NCBI GenBank assembly: GCA_002914845.1
Contig: JXTC01000021.1
Location: forward strand, 111,395-175,394
DNA: 64,000 nt
Origin: Trema orientale
Taxonomy: Eukaryota; Streptophyta; Magnoliopsida; Rosales; Cannabaceae
Direction of reading: 5' to 3'
Under the pieces are notes generated by a model. The model saw only the letters and a program-made list of their open reading frames with translations. It made no database searches and was not told where the DNA came from. The position numbers and the translations under genes were made by a program. Position 1 is the first letter of the stretch; each line of letters opens with the position of its first letter. Positions 36,320 through 50,200 of this stretch are shown here, piece after piece.

Positions 36320-37246
36320 GGGTCATGTTTCAATGGAGTTTTTTGTTTTTGCTCCATGGATGGGTACTTTGACCAAGTTGAAAATGACTTGCAATAGTAA
36401 GTCATTTTTACCTACAACTATTCCTATTCTATTAGAGAATCCTCTTTCCATTGTGTTAGGAATAAGATTTGGGAATGATTTTTTAAGGAAAATAATTTGA
36501 AATAGTTTTTTAAGAAATTTTTTTAATCAAAATTATTAGTATTTAATATTTTGATATATATGGTTTTTTTTTTTTTGAAAGTGTTTGACACGGTTTGGTT
36601 TTTTTATTTTTTTAGGAATATGCACATTTTCATTTTTTATCTAATAAATGGTTAGTTAGTTTTTTTTTTTTTTGGATCAAATACACATTAATCATGATAA
36701 AGAGAACTCACGTTAGTTGATTAAAAAAAATTATCATGATAAAGAGAACTCACGTTAGTTGATTAAAAAAAATTAAAAAATATGCAAAAAATAATATTTT
36801 AATCAATAATAATCAAATAATTAATCAAAAAATAGTTGATTGTTTTATTAAAAAGTAATTTTTTATAAAGCATGTAAAATGAAAGGAAAAAAAAGAGAAA
36901 GAAGGTGAGTGATGACGATTAACACATTTGCTTGTTAATAAAAAAATACAAAATTAATATTTTAATCAATAATTATCAAATCATTATCAAACATGGAATA
37001 AGAATAAAAAGAAAAAAAAAATACTGGAAAGATGATTGAAAAAAAAAATGTCCAACTCATAGGTCATAAACAGGTTGCCAATATGTTTAATCATAAATAA
37101 TTTTCTATATATATATACATATTAATTAGATTTTTTTTTTTATAAAATTACTAATATTATTATAACCATTAGATTAAAATCTAATGGTCCAAATTAGAAT
37201 ACCCATCTATGGAGTAAAAACAAAAAACTCCATTGAAACATCACCC
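36320..37246. mobile_element. 927-bp TIR transposon, non-autonomous, ~47-bp inverted repeats
   Basis: The left end begins GGGTCATGTTTCAATGGAGT and runs through CTCCATGGATGGGTA. The reverse complement of the right end begins GGGTGATGTTTCAATGGAGT and runs through CTCCATAGATGGGTA. That is 47 bp with three mismatches. Both ends abut (AT)n sequence. The interior is AT-rich and has no transposase ORF. A 41-bp direct tandem duplication (TCATGATAAAGAGAACTCAC...) lies at about 36,692-36,775. Confidence 0.88.
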
Positions 37247-38998
37247 ATATATATATGAACAAAATTCTCTCACCTCCAAACCTATGTATGTATCCCATTT
37301 TTTAATTTTTGATTTTTTTTATATCCTAGAATGAGCACTATTCACATCATTAAAAATGGGAATGATATCATAAATATTGGTTGTATATGTTGGAATATCT
37401 ATCAATAGTGTGATTTCCTTTTTCTTTTTATTTCTTGAGATAAAATCAATAGTGTGATTTCTGGATGTCAACTTATATTACAAAATTAATGAGTATACAA
37501 GGAGAATTACATGTGCATGATAAAGGGAAAAAAAAAACGCATGATAAAGAAAAAAAAAATTTCTATTGATGATTCTTAACTAACATAAAAGTACTTTAAT
37601 AATTTCATCTCTCTAATTGTAAAAAGATATGATATAATAAATTGACACTTCACTGCTCAAATACATGTAAACTTTTCGTAGTTCAAAATATTAAATCATG
37701 GGTGAGAGAGAGAGAGAGGGAGAGATTAACTTTTAAGAGTTCAAATCATAATAATGGCCATGAGATAAAAAAGGAAGAGATATTGGGCTGCTTTAGTTCA
37801 TTATCATTACTGCATTACATAAACTAGCCACAACCTTTCTTCGTGAGTTCAAGATGTTAAATCATGGCCACGCTCCACCAAAAGTTAGGAAGTTTTCAGG
37901 TATCATTTCATAGACTCATAAAATGTACAATAACTTTTTTACTTTTCTTCTTTTTGACATATATCCTATTTATTCCACACTATTTCAATATTTTTGATTA
38001 GGTAGTAGTACTATTTGGTGGCTAAGTTTTCTGAAAAGGCAAACGCTCCATTAATATAATGATATTAAATGAAACATTTCGTTTTCAACTATACGACCAA
38101 AAGAGAAAAAATGGCAGCAAAATAAGGCCATATACTATGGACAAAAACATAAATATCCCTTATATGTCATCTATTAATTCCGATCGAGTTTCGTTTTGCA
38201 TAATTATATATCAAAATTAATTAAATAGTACGTAGGATGTCACCTTGATGAATGCCAGTCATTGTAAAGCATACTAGCACCCCTATTTTAATTAGACATT
38301 TTAATTGAATGTAATTGTTTTCGCGACCAACATGAAGAATCTTGCCTGAAATGCCACTATTTGTGTCAGTATAGAATGAGATAACAAAATCATGTAGTGC
38401 CCCCCATTTACTACTACAAATCCAATTTTACATAGTCTTTGTTTCATAAATACTCAGATGACTCTAAACAATTAGTATGGTACAATTATTGAGATGAGTT
38501 TAACTACTACTTTCACTTAAAACTCAAGATCCTGGTCGAGTCTATTTGTGAATGGCCCCCAACCTCAAGTACTTTGGCATCAATGTATAAATGTCTGCGG
38601 AAAAATCAAGAAGAAAAAACAAATGAAAATGTAAAGCTAATGAAGTCGAATATGAGTCACATTAATTTTATGGTGAGGAAGTAAATGATGTTGATAGCTC
38701 ATCCTCTGTCTTGCTCCGTCAAATAATTGACGTTGTTATTGTTTTTTTTTTTTTCCCGAATGGGTATATTAGACTAATAAAAATATAAATACGGCTTTTA
38801 TTTTGTTCAATTTTAACAAAAAAACTCTCTATATGTAGCTATAGAACTTCTAGAATTACATTTATACTTATAACAAACCCTGAATTAATTCACCTTTATC
38901 AACTTGGCAACTCAATTTTATCTGACTTGGGGAAAAACATATGAAAAAACAAAAACACCATTAATAAAGGATAACTAATCCGTTATTTGATAAATAAG
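37247..38998. other. Intergenic, nothing recognised
   Basis: AT-rich, with a short GA microsatellite at about 37,702-37,723. The GA-containing ORF here is not supported as a gene. Confidence 0.45.
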
Positions 38999-39502
38999 TT
39001 AAAGGGTTATACATTATATTTTTTACTGTTTGTTCAGTTTATATCTTATTTTTGGTTATTATAACATTGAATCTCAAATTTATAACTTGTATCAAATTTA
39101 TAGTCTCTCTAAGTCATAACACTCATTTTGACTATAGAATTTACAAAAATACCCTTTTAAACTTTAAAAAAAATTAAAAATACTTTAAATTAAAAACTAA
39201 CAATAGTTAATAATTAAAATAAGAAACATTAAAAAACAAATTAAAAAAAGCAAAAGTCTAATTTTTTTTAATATTTGACAGTAGAGTTATTAGTTTTAAA
39301 TAAGCTTCAAATTTGAATTTTTTTTAATATAGATGTTTAAAGTCTATAAGGATATTTTAGTAAATCCAATAGTCGAAATTGATGTTTAAATTTGTTGATA
39401 AGTTATAAATTTGTGGATTAGTATTGATAATATCTAAAATACGTGGTATTAAATTAAACAATAATCAAAATATAAAGTATAAAAATGGAAATAACTCTAA
39501 GT
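38999..39502. mobile_element. Foldback MITE related to 24,361 and 50,441
   Basis: The first ~120 bp (TTATACATTATATTTTTTACTG..., TGTTCAGTTTATATCTTATT) and the reverse complement of the last ~120 bp align, giving long inverted arms. A possible TAAGTT direct repeat flanks it. The internal TACAAAAATACCCTTTTAAAC-type word is shared with the copy at 50,441. Confidence 0.65.
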
Positions 39503-41294
39503 TGAATTCAAGACTTGTTATAGCAAAAATGTAATTCCATGTCTTAAGTGAAAATATTTAATAATTTTTAGGCATTCTATGGCCTTATTAATAAAGGTAA
39601 AACAAAGAAAGAAGATGGTTTTGGGTGGGGGTGTCAACTGTCAAACTTTTTGTCTTCTTTTGTACCTTTTTTTTTTTTTTTTTTGGGCTCTAGGTCTTCT
39701 TTTGTACTTAAAATTTCATAGGTGCAATGAGATTCTTTTACAATATCTCATACTAGTGCTACCCAATTGCCTTCCATTGATTAAAAATAATAAATAAATA
39801 AAATGAAAAATAATGATACCTTACGAAAAAGATTTTGACATCAAGACCATCATATCTGATGTGTCACCCAAGATCCACAAGACACGCCATTATCTCTTAT
39901 GCTACCCCAAAAAATTTAAAAAAAAAAAAAAAGTTTTGAGATTTACGTAATTAAAATCTCTGCTCTGAAGTCTGAACTGTGCTTTTCCCAAAGGGATCAT
40001 ATCTACAAAGGATTAATGGGTCTACATGTACCCCTTAGACTGCATCATTTTTAAAACCAATATAATCCCAGTTACTTTAGCCAAATTAGCACGTTCTTAA
40101 TTTGTCTAATTAAGATCGAAGACAGCTAAGAGCTACCAAAACGCTAACATAGATGAAAATTGAACACTTTATTAGAGTGGGAAAGAAAATTGGAAAGGTG
40201 AATAGTAAGTAGTACATAGTAGCATGAGAGACTATTTGATTAATTCAAATTAACCATGTGTTTTCAATTAATCATATTAATTAGAACCCTTGACTAGTCT
40301 ATTAAAATATCGTGGTCTTAAATATAAATGTCATAATTTAAATCTGAACGAGTCAACTAAATTATTTTCATTTCGGAGATGAAAAAAGTTTAATTGTGAG
40401 AAATCTATTTATAATATCGTCAATAGCATGTGATTGAATAGAGATGTGTGCGTGTGAATTAACAAGTACGAACTAGGATATACGTTTCCAGAAAAAAATA
40501 AAAATAAAAATAATGTACGTGCATGCGTGTTTTTAAATATTTATCAGAAAAATAACTCTTATTTTCAGATAAAAAAATCTAATAATTTTTCCGTGAAATA
40601 TTTTATTTGGCATTTTATATTAAACGATGAATATTATGTTAAACGATGAACAAATACTTTTTTTTTTTGCTCAATAATAATTTACTACATATATGTGCAA
40701 AGTACTACATAAGTAGCAGAATAAATCATGAAAACTAACGAGCATATCAATTAGAATTTTAATTAAAATTAATTAACATCAATACAAAACAAAACTATAA
40801 ATAATTAAGGAGCATCAATTGCAAGCTAAAAATGTGTTTACACGTCCCTTTTTTTTTTTAATAAATAGTTGATTCTCTTATCATTTATCAGACAATTAAT
40901 TATGGTTCAACATCTTTCGAGTATTTTTCAATTTCTGGTCATAATCTTATTGTTACTAGAGGGTCATATACATAGCCGAGCAATACTATTCATTCTGATT
41001 GGGATCGATAAAAATGATCAGTACTCACGTGTTTCTCACTATTTAGAATTGATTCATATAATTTAAACTAATTTTGTAGTACTCACATGTCAATAAGAGA
41101 TCTTATCATAGAACTTTTTTATTTCACTAAAGACACATATACGCTAATACAATGCATGAGGTTCACACAAAAAGACACAGGTTAAGGTTACTCACATTTA
41201 TTATTATGTGGCACCATGCATTTTATTAGTAAATTTTACTTTTACATAATTACATACTAGAAATCGCCAATGTCGATATTTCTCCTTTATTCGA
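39503..41294. other. Intergenic upstream of cyclin D1
   Basis: AT-rich with several poly-T and poly-A runs. No ORF is convincing. Confidence 0.45.
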
Positions 41295-41304
41295 GCCACG
41301 TGGC
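41295..41304. promoter_or_regulatory. Extended G-box GCCACGTGGC
   Basis: A perfect 10-bp palindrome with CACGTG core, 710 bp before the CYCD1 start codon. A TGACGTAA element lies nearby at about 41,348. G-boxes bind plant bZIP and bHLH factors; use here is inferred. Confidence 0.5.
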
Positions 41305-41857
41305 ATTACAGGAAGCCGATGTAAATGATATAGATGCTGCCCATGGGTGACGTAATGAAAACTCCGGCAGCTATCACGCACTCTAGAGTTTTTTTTTTTT
41401 TTTTTCCGCCCTTTTTTAAATAAAAATATTATTCCCACTATTTAATAATAAACGCACACAGAAGTTTAAACCCCAGCGATACGTAGCTAAATGTTCCTTC
41501 TGAAGCTCAATTATCACAATATCTATTATCTCTATATGCATTATTTCAAAAGGGAAAAAAGAGACTTTCCTCACATAAACCAGCAGCACCAACCAAAACT
41601 CTCCGTTCTCTCCAGAAACGAAAATCTATTTTTTTTTTTCCTGGAAAAATAAATTCCGAAATTCTCAAACTATTTTCCCTTTCCTGTTATGGTCTAAAAA
41701 ATTTAGAATAATACAAGAAAATAAATAAATAAATAATCGAAAATTAAAAATCCAACCCCCCTCGTTTTTATACCCAACCAAACTTATCATACAACCTTCA
41801 AACCCAAAACCTCTCGTCTTCCTCACTCTAACACACAATCACACACAAACACACACA

Positions 41858-41860
<3 letters not shown>

Positions 41861-41900
<40 letters not shown>
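41861..41900 (+). repeat. (CT)20 microsatellite in cyclin D1 leader
   Basis: Pure CT repeat directly after an (AC)n tract, about 115 bp before the CYCD1 start codon. CT-rich leaders are common in plant genes. Confidence 0.9.
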
Positions 41901-41904
<4 letters not shown>

Positions 41905-41970
41905 ACGTCTCTCGCTCTAACACACGGCGGCGCACGCAGTCCGGCGAACTCTCCGATCATTTTTCCGGCG

Positions 41971-42152
41971 ATGGGAAGAGAATGAGGGACTACAATCGGT
42001 CACGGCGGCGGTCATGTCGGTATCGTGCTCGGACTGCTTCTCCGACCTACTCTGCGGCGAGGACTCCGGAATCTTTTCGGAGGAGTCGCCGGAATGCTCC
42101 TCGGACCTGGAATCTCCGGCCGGTTGCGAGGAGTCGATCGCGACTTTCATAG
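41971..42152 (+). promoter_or_regulatory. Two upstream ORFs, the second overlapping the CYCD1 start
   Basis: uORF1 is ATG at 41,971 with stop TGA at 41,983-41,985 (four codons). uORF2 starts at 41,982, inside the stop region of uORF1 (ATGA overlap), and runs 56 codons to TAG at 42,150-42,152. It passes the CYCD1 ATG at 42,014 in a different frame. Scanning ribosomes should meet both before the main start, so they may lower cyclin D1 translation. Confidence 0.55.
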
Positions 42153-42288
42153 AGGACGAGAGGAACTTCGTTCCCGGATTCGATTACCTCGCTCGATTCC
42201 GCTCTCATCCTCTTGACGCCTCTGCTAGAGCCCTCTCCGTTGCATGGATTCTCAAGGTTAGTCCTCTTCCGCCTTCCAGATTTTTTAT

Positions 42289-42335
<47 letters not shown>

Positions 42336-44379
42336 TTTCCTCTCTCCAAATCACAATAATGCCACTAGATCCGATCTGACCCGGTCGATTATTACTACCA
42401 CTACTACTGTTACATTCTTTGGCTCCGCCGTGAGCGGCGGAGACGTTTGCGGCGAGCTTGACGAAACGGTTTCTCCGCCGTCTGATCTGTCTGTACAGGC
42501 TGAGAGGTTCAGATCGATATTTGGTGGTAGTGACGTGTAACGGAATTCCGTTGCGTTTCTCATGCTGTTTGCTATTTAGTCGTTGGAAACGCTAATGTCA
42601 CAGTAGGTGACGGTCTGTTTACGGTTTTCTATTTTTGGGGGTCCCTTAAACGTTGTCGTTTTTGGCGCAGGTTCATTCTTACTATGGGTTTCAGCCATTG
42701 ACGGCGTATCTCTCCGTCAACTACTTGGATCGGTTCCTGTATTCTCGCCGATTACCGGTGAGTTTCGGCTAAAATCACTCTAGCGGATTATACGAAGGTC
42801 CAAGATTATCATCTTCAAATCATTTAAATAAATATATCTAATTATATTTAATTATAATTACTATTTTACTTGAAAGTAATTATATTTGACTTTTCAAACA
42901 TGATAAAAGTCGCTATGTAAAAAAAAATAAAAAATAAAAAAAAACGTACAGTGGTTAATTACGATTCTAGAGGTACACATAAAAAGAATACGTAGTCCTT
43001 TGCTTTGCTAGTAAAACGACAACACATAGGCCAGTATTGTCGTATAGATTGCCAACCAATTTTATTATTCAATGCCAATTACTTGCCCCTTGACTTTTGA
43101 ATAACAACAGTATAAAAAGTACACAAGGGTATTTATTATGCCCGTATTAACATTAATAACATATAGTTATTCTTGTCTCGTCACGTTCAAATACACCCCA
43201 ACATTGTGAAAAATTAAGGCCCGGAATCTAAAACAAGCAATAGATCAAATATATATATATATATAATTCACCGTAGTAACAAATAAATTTTCCCTTATGA
43301 CACTTTACCTTTTTTGTTTGGTTTTTTTTTTTTGATGAATTTGTTATTACTTGCAGCAAACGGAAGGATGGCCATTGCAGCTGTTGTCTGTTGCTTGCTT
43401 GTCATTGGCTGCAAAAATGGAGGAACCTCTTGTTCCGTCGCTATTGGATCTTCAGGTAACATGACCCATTAAATATTCTAGGATGAGTTTGAGCCTAAAT
43501 ATATTTATGTTTTGAAATTTTTGTATATATAATTAATGTATATAGGTTGAGGGTGCCAAGTACATTTTCGAACCCAGAACAATTCGTAGGATGGAGCTCC
43601 TTGTTCTGAATGTCTTGGATTGGAGGCTAAGATCCGTAACACCATTTAGTTTCATCGGTTTCTTTGCATGGAAGCTCGATTCAACTGCAACTTTTACTGG
43701 GTTTCTCATCACACGGGCCACGGAAATTATCTTATCCAATATTCAAGGTAATATGTACGTACATGATACGTACGTATATTTTCTACGAGATACATATACA
43801 TTCAAATACATACTCAGGTTAATTATATTACTATCGTGCTCAAAAACCCGGAAGCAATACATGATAATATAGAAGTTTGAGAATATGCTCTTTTTGCTAA
43901 TCTTTGTAGAGGCTAGCTTTCTTGAATATTGGCCATCATGCATTGCTGCAGCAGCGATACTTTCGGCAGCCAATGAAATCCCCAGTTTTTCTATGGTCAA
44001 AGCGGAACATGCTGAATCATGGTGTGATGGACTAAGCAAAGTAAGTATAGTATTTATATTGTCATTGAGACTCATTGTTATTTAATAGGGAAAAACATAC
44101 GTACGTAAGTACATGGTGCAAAAGTCCAAAAAAAATATCTATTTTTTTTTTTTTGGCGCGCAGGAGAAAATCATCGGCTGCTACCAGTTAATGAAAGATT
44201 TTTTGATTAAAAGTTGCCGGAAAAAGACACCAAAAATATTACCACAGCTTCGAGTTACTCTTCGATCTAGAGTGAGTTCAAGTACTGACTCATCCTCATC
44301 ATCCTCGTCATCATCTTGTAAAAGGAGGAAATTAAATAGCTGCTTATGGGTAGATGATGACAAAGGAAACTCCGAGTGA
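42014..44379 (+). CDS. CYCD1;1: Cyclin D1 (D-type G1 cyclin)
   Basis: Six exons: 42,014-42,256; 42,671-42,757; 43,357-43,455; 43,546-43,747; 43,910-44,040; 44,164-44,379. All junctions are GT-AG and the frame is intact for 325 residues. The retinoblastoma-binding LxCxE motif is LLCGE at residues 12-16. The N-terminal cyclin box has SVAWILKVHSYYGFQPLTAY, NYLDRFL and ACLSLAAKMEE. The C-terminal cyclin fold contains EASFLEYWPSCIAAAAI. The tail ends with a Ser-rich run and CKRRKLN. It agrees with my memory of Arabidopsis CYCD1;1 along its whole length. The protein partners CDKA to phosphorylate RBR and drive G1/S entry in the nucleus. A (TTA)n repeat lies in intron 1 (42,294-42,330). Confidence 0.96.
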
Positions 44380-46075
44380 GGGGAAAATGGAGAATAAAGA
44401 AAGGAAAAGAAAAAGGAAAATGGTGGTCCAAGTTGTCTAGAAACCTCAATATTTTTTTGGGAGGGTTTTGAGATTAATATTGACTTTTGAGTGATGGTGT
44501 AGATTATAGCATATATATATATAATGTATGTATAAGAGTTTGGTGAGTTTGTAGATTTATTAATTTTTTAGGTGGGCATTGCCATTTGATTCATTTAATG
44601 GCTTTGCAGATTCCCAAGGGAGGGGGATTTGTTTGTTAATATTTTGGTGTGAGAAAAAGTGAGGGGAAAGACAGACAGATCTGTTTTAATAGTGGAGTCA
44701 TGGAGTGTGAAAGAAGTGGGGGATTGAATTCAAAGACAGCATTGATTATTGAATGAAAGGGGGTGGTGGAATTGGTGGGACCAATGAATATATATAGGTT
44801 TGATGACAAAGAGGAGGGATAGATTTTAATTTATCAAAGGGTTTGGCAAAATCAGGGATTGAACTTTGAAGTTGGAGCAGTTCATGGGATTTATAAGTCA
44901 AGCTTCTCATCTAGGTCTCCATCATTGCCTCAAAGCTTCTGCCTCTTTAATTCAATATGGGAGAAAACCAAATTATTGCAACAAGAGAAGAATAAGATGG
45001 CTCCATTTAAAAAAAAAAAAATTTACATAGTTTCAGATTTTTGAGTTGTATGTGTGCTTTCGCAACAGGTGCGTGGCACACACGTGTGTATGCGTGCTTT
45101 TTTGGCGGGAACTGCCTCTCTTCTACTGGTCACAAGGTTGGCCTCTAAGTTTTAACTATACTTGAGGAACTCTTTCAAGTTCGAACTGGTGTTCACACGG
45201 TGGTGGTCACACGTGCTTCACCAATTTTTTTTTTTCATTTGTTTCAATTTATTTTTTGTTATGAGAGGTAAAAAAAAAAGGGGGGGGGGGGGGGGTCCTC
45301 TCATGGCCGAAGTTTTGGCCTTTCTTTTTGGTTTTAAAAAGAAAAAGCATATACAAAGGTCTTTGGGGCCTTCGTTCGTGCGGTGTTGTAATGGGACTCA
45401 TATAATAATAAAAAAATTAAAAAAAAATAGATTTCTTTTAACTGGATTTTGGGTATCTATCTGCATGGCACGTGATTGACAATGGAGACTTTTGTAGCTT
45501 TGTGCTTTGTTTTATCACCTTTTGTATAATTATAACAACATAAAAAAAAAAAAAAAAAGGTTAGCAAGCTTTTATAAAAAGCTTTGGAATTATGTGAATG
45601 GGTAAAGTCCCGCCAGAGACGATGGAAGTGGATGAAGGGACTCCGGGTTGGTCCCGCGAGCCTTAAAAGCGGGTTCATTATCTGGCTCAGCTCGCTGCAG
45701 TCAGTAATAGTATTAGCATAGTGACAGTGAATACTGAATGCGACACCTTAATTATCAATGCCTCTCGTGACCATTCTATTGCTTTTCTCTCTGATCTGCT
45801 AATAAGATATATATATCAAATCAAACATATCTGATGTCCTTCATTTTAATAATTTATCCACATATATTTACATGTATGTATAGTTCTTTTCTTCTAAATG
45901 ATCTAATCACCGCAATAGAGATTAATATTTTTTCATATTATATTTTATCAGTATTATTCTCATCTTGGGTAAAGAGATATTTCCCTTAATATTTCTTTAC
46001 TGTAACACTTGGAACGCGGATACTCTTATACAATGAAGCATATAATGCATTAAGGAGATATATATATATATATGT

Positions 46076-46110
<35 letters not shown>

Positions 46111-46797
46111 ATAATGGCGATGGGAGATGGGAGTACACTGTACAGTAGTGAGATATGCATGGTAGGAAAAAGCCAAGGCTTGAAAAAGCACCTTTAACTG
46201 CCAGTTCCTACACTAACAAATAGAAAAGGCCCAGAAATGAGGCTGTCATTTAGTCCCCGATCCCCGACACATGGTATAATATTTCTATTATTGTGAATAT
46301 TATTATTATTTTCTTTTGCCTTGCATGTAATAATATACATAAATATGTATGTATATGCATCGCTTGTAAAAAGGTAACAGTAGCACTGCATCTTAGGCAT
46401 ATATTCATCTCTCTTCATGTCATGAATCCTTATCAGTTATCACCTCCATGTGGGATACGTGGCATATAGTGAATCGAAACACCAAATTCTCAAATCACAT
46501 TTCTTGTAGCTCTTTGTTCAATATCTTCAATCACATCTACCTTTTTTAAATTATTTTTTGACATTTATGCCTATAAAAATTATGTATGCCACAGCCTCCA
46601 TGGACCACCTAGAAAGAAAAATAGAAACGTAGTGACAAGCTTTCTTTAGTACGATTTTTTTTTCCCTCCGATATTTCTTGTATCGTTTCTTTTTGGTCTG
46701 TTTTATATATATGCACCATCGACCTATCAAAGGACAGTCAGGACCACCTCAATTGATAAAAATTACAGCTCTTACATATATATTTTGAAAATTTAAA
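44380..46797. other. CYCD1 3' flank and intergenic region
   Basis: No further gene. It holds a G-run of about 17 at 45,279-45,295, several A-runs and a (GA)n microsatellite at 46,077-46,110. The 45,440-45,700 part is moderately GC-rich but unassigned. Confidence 0.5.
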
Positions 46798-47002
46798 TTG
46801 GTTTAAATGGTTACAACAATATTTACCCATGGATGGTTACAATGATTTAAGCCGTTAGAATTATATCCTACGGTGGTGATTTGCTTGGTAGTTGGCCAAA
46901 AAAATGTAATACTATTTATCATTATCAAAAAAATTTAATACTATCACTACTTTTTTTAGTATCCATTCATGGTCACAAAAAAATTGTAACCATTGAGAAG
47001 TC
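46798..47002. mobile_element. MITE with ~35-bp inverted ends, copy 2
   Basis: Matches 22-208 over nearly its full length (GGTTACAACAATATTTACCC ... TTGTAACCATTGAGAAGTC), with a small insertion near 46,884. It is followed by (TA)n. Confidence 0.8.
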
Positions 47003-47021
47003 TTTCATATATATATATATA

Positions 47022-47240
47022 GGTTGTCAATCTAATAGGTATTTTTTTTTTTTTTTACCTATGAGTAGGTATTTTTTTTTAGCTGGTGGATCACTATTGA
47101 ATTACATGAAAAGACGTGCATCATTAATGTTTTTATCTCTCTTACTTTTTACAATAAAAAAATGTGCATGCTAAATTTTCATTGGCCAAATTAATACTTA
47201 TGCATAGGTAAAAAAAAAAATACCAACTAGATTAGTACTC
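47022..47240. mobile_element. MITE family B, copy 3
   Basis: Shares GGTTGTCAAT, ACCTATGAGTAGGTATTTTT, AAAAGACGTGCATCATTAAT, CATGCTAAATTTTCATTGGC and ATGCATAGGTAAAAAA with the copies at 35 kb. It lacks about 30 bp of the central ATCTAATGGTGAT region. It abuts another MITE across a short (TA)n. Confidence 0.75.
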
Positions 47241-50200
47241 ATATATATATATATATTTATCATACGCAGGTATTAAATATTACACATGTTTTATAGGTCA
47301 TCCAATAAATAATGGAAGTTGATATTAAAGATTCAGCTCTTTAATTACTTGTTAGCTAATGTAGTAGCTGCTTATTTGACAAGTTAAAGAGCTAACTTTT
47401 TAGTTTCTTCCAACAATGTGGAACCCACTATATATCCAGCGTGTCGGAAAGCTCTATTAATTGAAATATAAAGAACAATTACCACTTAATCGACAATTCA
47501 TATATAGCAGCGATTATCAACAAAAAAAAAAAACATATATAAAAATATAATTAATGTGGGCTTTTCCTGATTAGGCCAGCCATGGTGATTTTGGACCATA
47601 TATATGACCAATTAAAACCCACCATCTTCTTCCTCCCAACTAAAAACCCTTCAAAATTCAAATCCACNCGGTTTGGTGATCATCATGATCAAGGGATAAT
47701 TATAATTAAAACGACGTAATAGCCCACCCCAATTTTTATTTCGTGTGTCGGGATGATATATATGTGTGACAAAATGGGAGTGGTTATTTATATTAATCAC
47801 ATAATTAATGAGATTCTAATTTAAACGCATATGGGTCAGAAAATAGGACAAGCCATGGACCGCAATCCCATTATACAACCATATTATCCAGAAATAATAC
47901 CACACATATTACATGGATAGATCCCTTTCCTTAGATGTATTTTGGATCCAGTGCACGTGTGGACGCAGGCCGTTTAGGCCTAGGCGCCTAGCTAGCTCGT
48001 CGGTGCAATGTAATGCCCATTAATGCTGATTAAGTCAATCTAAAATATAAGATATATCAACAATAAAACAATAAATATCATGTGTAGTATTCGGTATAAC
48101 AAGTGATCTTTGCATCGTATATATGTACAATGGTCAATAGTTTAGATATTTGTTTATTAAAGGGTCCCTTTGAGCACAAGTCGCTAGTGTTATCGAACCC
48201 ACAAATTTGGGCACAATGGGTACGTGATGTATACTTACTGGACATTAAAAGGTGAAACCTTTTGTCATTTTATTTCTCCTTTTGTGTATTAGTAAAAAGA
48301 AAAGAAGAAAAAAAGGGTGGAACCTATCTGAGAATTTGGATTTTGTAAGTGACTGGTTCCCACCATTATTCCTCATCATGGACTAAAAGAAAAATATATA
48401 TAAAAATAATACCGTATGAAAATTTGGGTTTGTTGATGATTAACATGGAGCTATAATTCATCTATTATAACATATGTTGAAAGTATAAATGGTAATAATC
48501 ATCAACGATTAATTAACCATGAATAGACCAATTAGAGAATGACAGGTGTAAGTACTAGGTAACTTATAAATGGCCACTTGATAATTTAAACTCGTTTCTA
48601 CTATAATCACATTGTAGGGTCACAATCCCTTTAGCCTAGCTAGCCCCCTTACTTATCTTGGATATTAATAAAAACTTTTCTGCGCATGCACTTTCTTTTT
48701 CTCCAAACAAAATGGTTTTCAAAGTGAGAGGAATCCTAAGTATATAAACCCAAAAGCCAAAATTTCTTTTTTCCCTCTCGTAAAAAGTGGAGGTTTGAGA
48801 AGGGAGAGAGAGCAGAATCTCAAGCTCTTTACTTACTCTCTTTTGCTAGCGGAAATTTTAACTTTATGTGGCCTAGTGACAAAGACAGAGGACCCCTAAA
48901 GTTTAGCTTTCAAAATATGAAAATTTTAATTTTTTTTGGTTGTAAAAAACCATATGCTCGTGGGGTTGCAGCAAAAGTGTACAGGGTCCTTTGGACTAAA
49001 GGTGTCAAAAGCTAGAATGATGCTGAATTTTTCAGATACGATTTATGATTTTATGCTGAATGCAAGACAGCACCGCCCTCCGGTCCTTGAGGTATTCATT
49101 GTCCCCATCTCCATGACCAATTTTATTTATATGTTAACAAAAAAAACTAAAAATTCATTTTTTGTCCCTTCAATAATGACTTCTCTTCATGCTGATTGAA
49201 AATTAAAATAGACCAATATTCAAGATGTATATTTAGCAAGGATCATAATAATTAGGCTCTAAACTTGCTAGTTGGCCTTCATCATAATTTTGTTATAACT
49301 ATGTTTTTTCCACATACATAATGATCGCTACTAAAAGAGTACATGCATACATATGATGTGATGTATTAATATGTTCACGTCCACATCTATACGATTTATG
49401 TAGAATTACGTGAAAGTACTAGCTAATTATATATATATATAAACATTAGAATTTGAAAAACTTTTAAAAGAATTTTTTAAAGGAGAAGTGTATAGGTCGA
49501 TCGATGAGAGGGGAGGCCTAGTGTTGGCTTTTCCATCTCACATTGCTCTCTTTGGATGCCATGACAAGAAGTTGAAAGAGATGAGTATAGGGCTTGGCTA
49601 TTCTCGAGGGAGCGTGTCTGTCGTTTTTTTTTCTTTTTCTAATTTTTATTTTTATTTTTATTTTTATTTTTGCTTTAAGTTGTGTGATAGTGGCTCAAGC
49701 TGGACCTCCATGAGGAGAAACTATAGCTAAGTGGAGACAAAAGAGTCGTCTTCTTAATCATAAACATTCATGGATGATGGAACCATATAGCCACCATCCA
49801 CCCTTGTTCATTGGATTACATATATTTTCTTTGTCATAATTGCGAAAGCAGCCATATGGCTACCTCTTATCAATATTTATATAAAAGGACCAACTAATAG
49901 GTGACAAGTACTATAAATAATATATATGGATTGCTTTGATTGGTAAATGGATCGAAGTGGGGAAAAGTTAATTAAAGTAGGTAAAAAGCTTCTGCATATG
50001 ACTTGATTTTTAGCAAATTAAGTCATATAATACGGAGCTGGACGATATTGCCAAAGGTAAAAGGTGGGATAATTACCCAAAAAGGAAGGTTACAATACTG
50101 TTTAGCCGAAAGTTTTACTCGGATTAATGCATTACTGAGGTGTTATTAGAATATTAAAAGAGACATTAGAAAGGATATCGTACGATGAGAATGTTAAATA

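Noticed and set aside
42025-42216. Alternative-frame plus-strand ORF in CYCD1 exon 1
   Set aside because: It lies in an out-of-phase frame of the cyclin exon and has no independent support beyond the uORF already reported.
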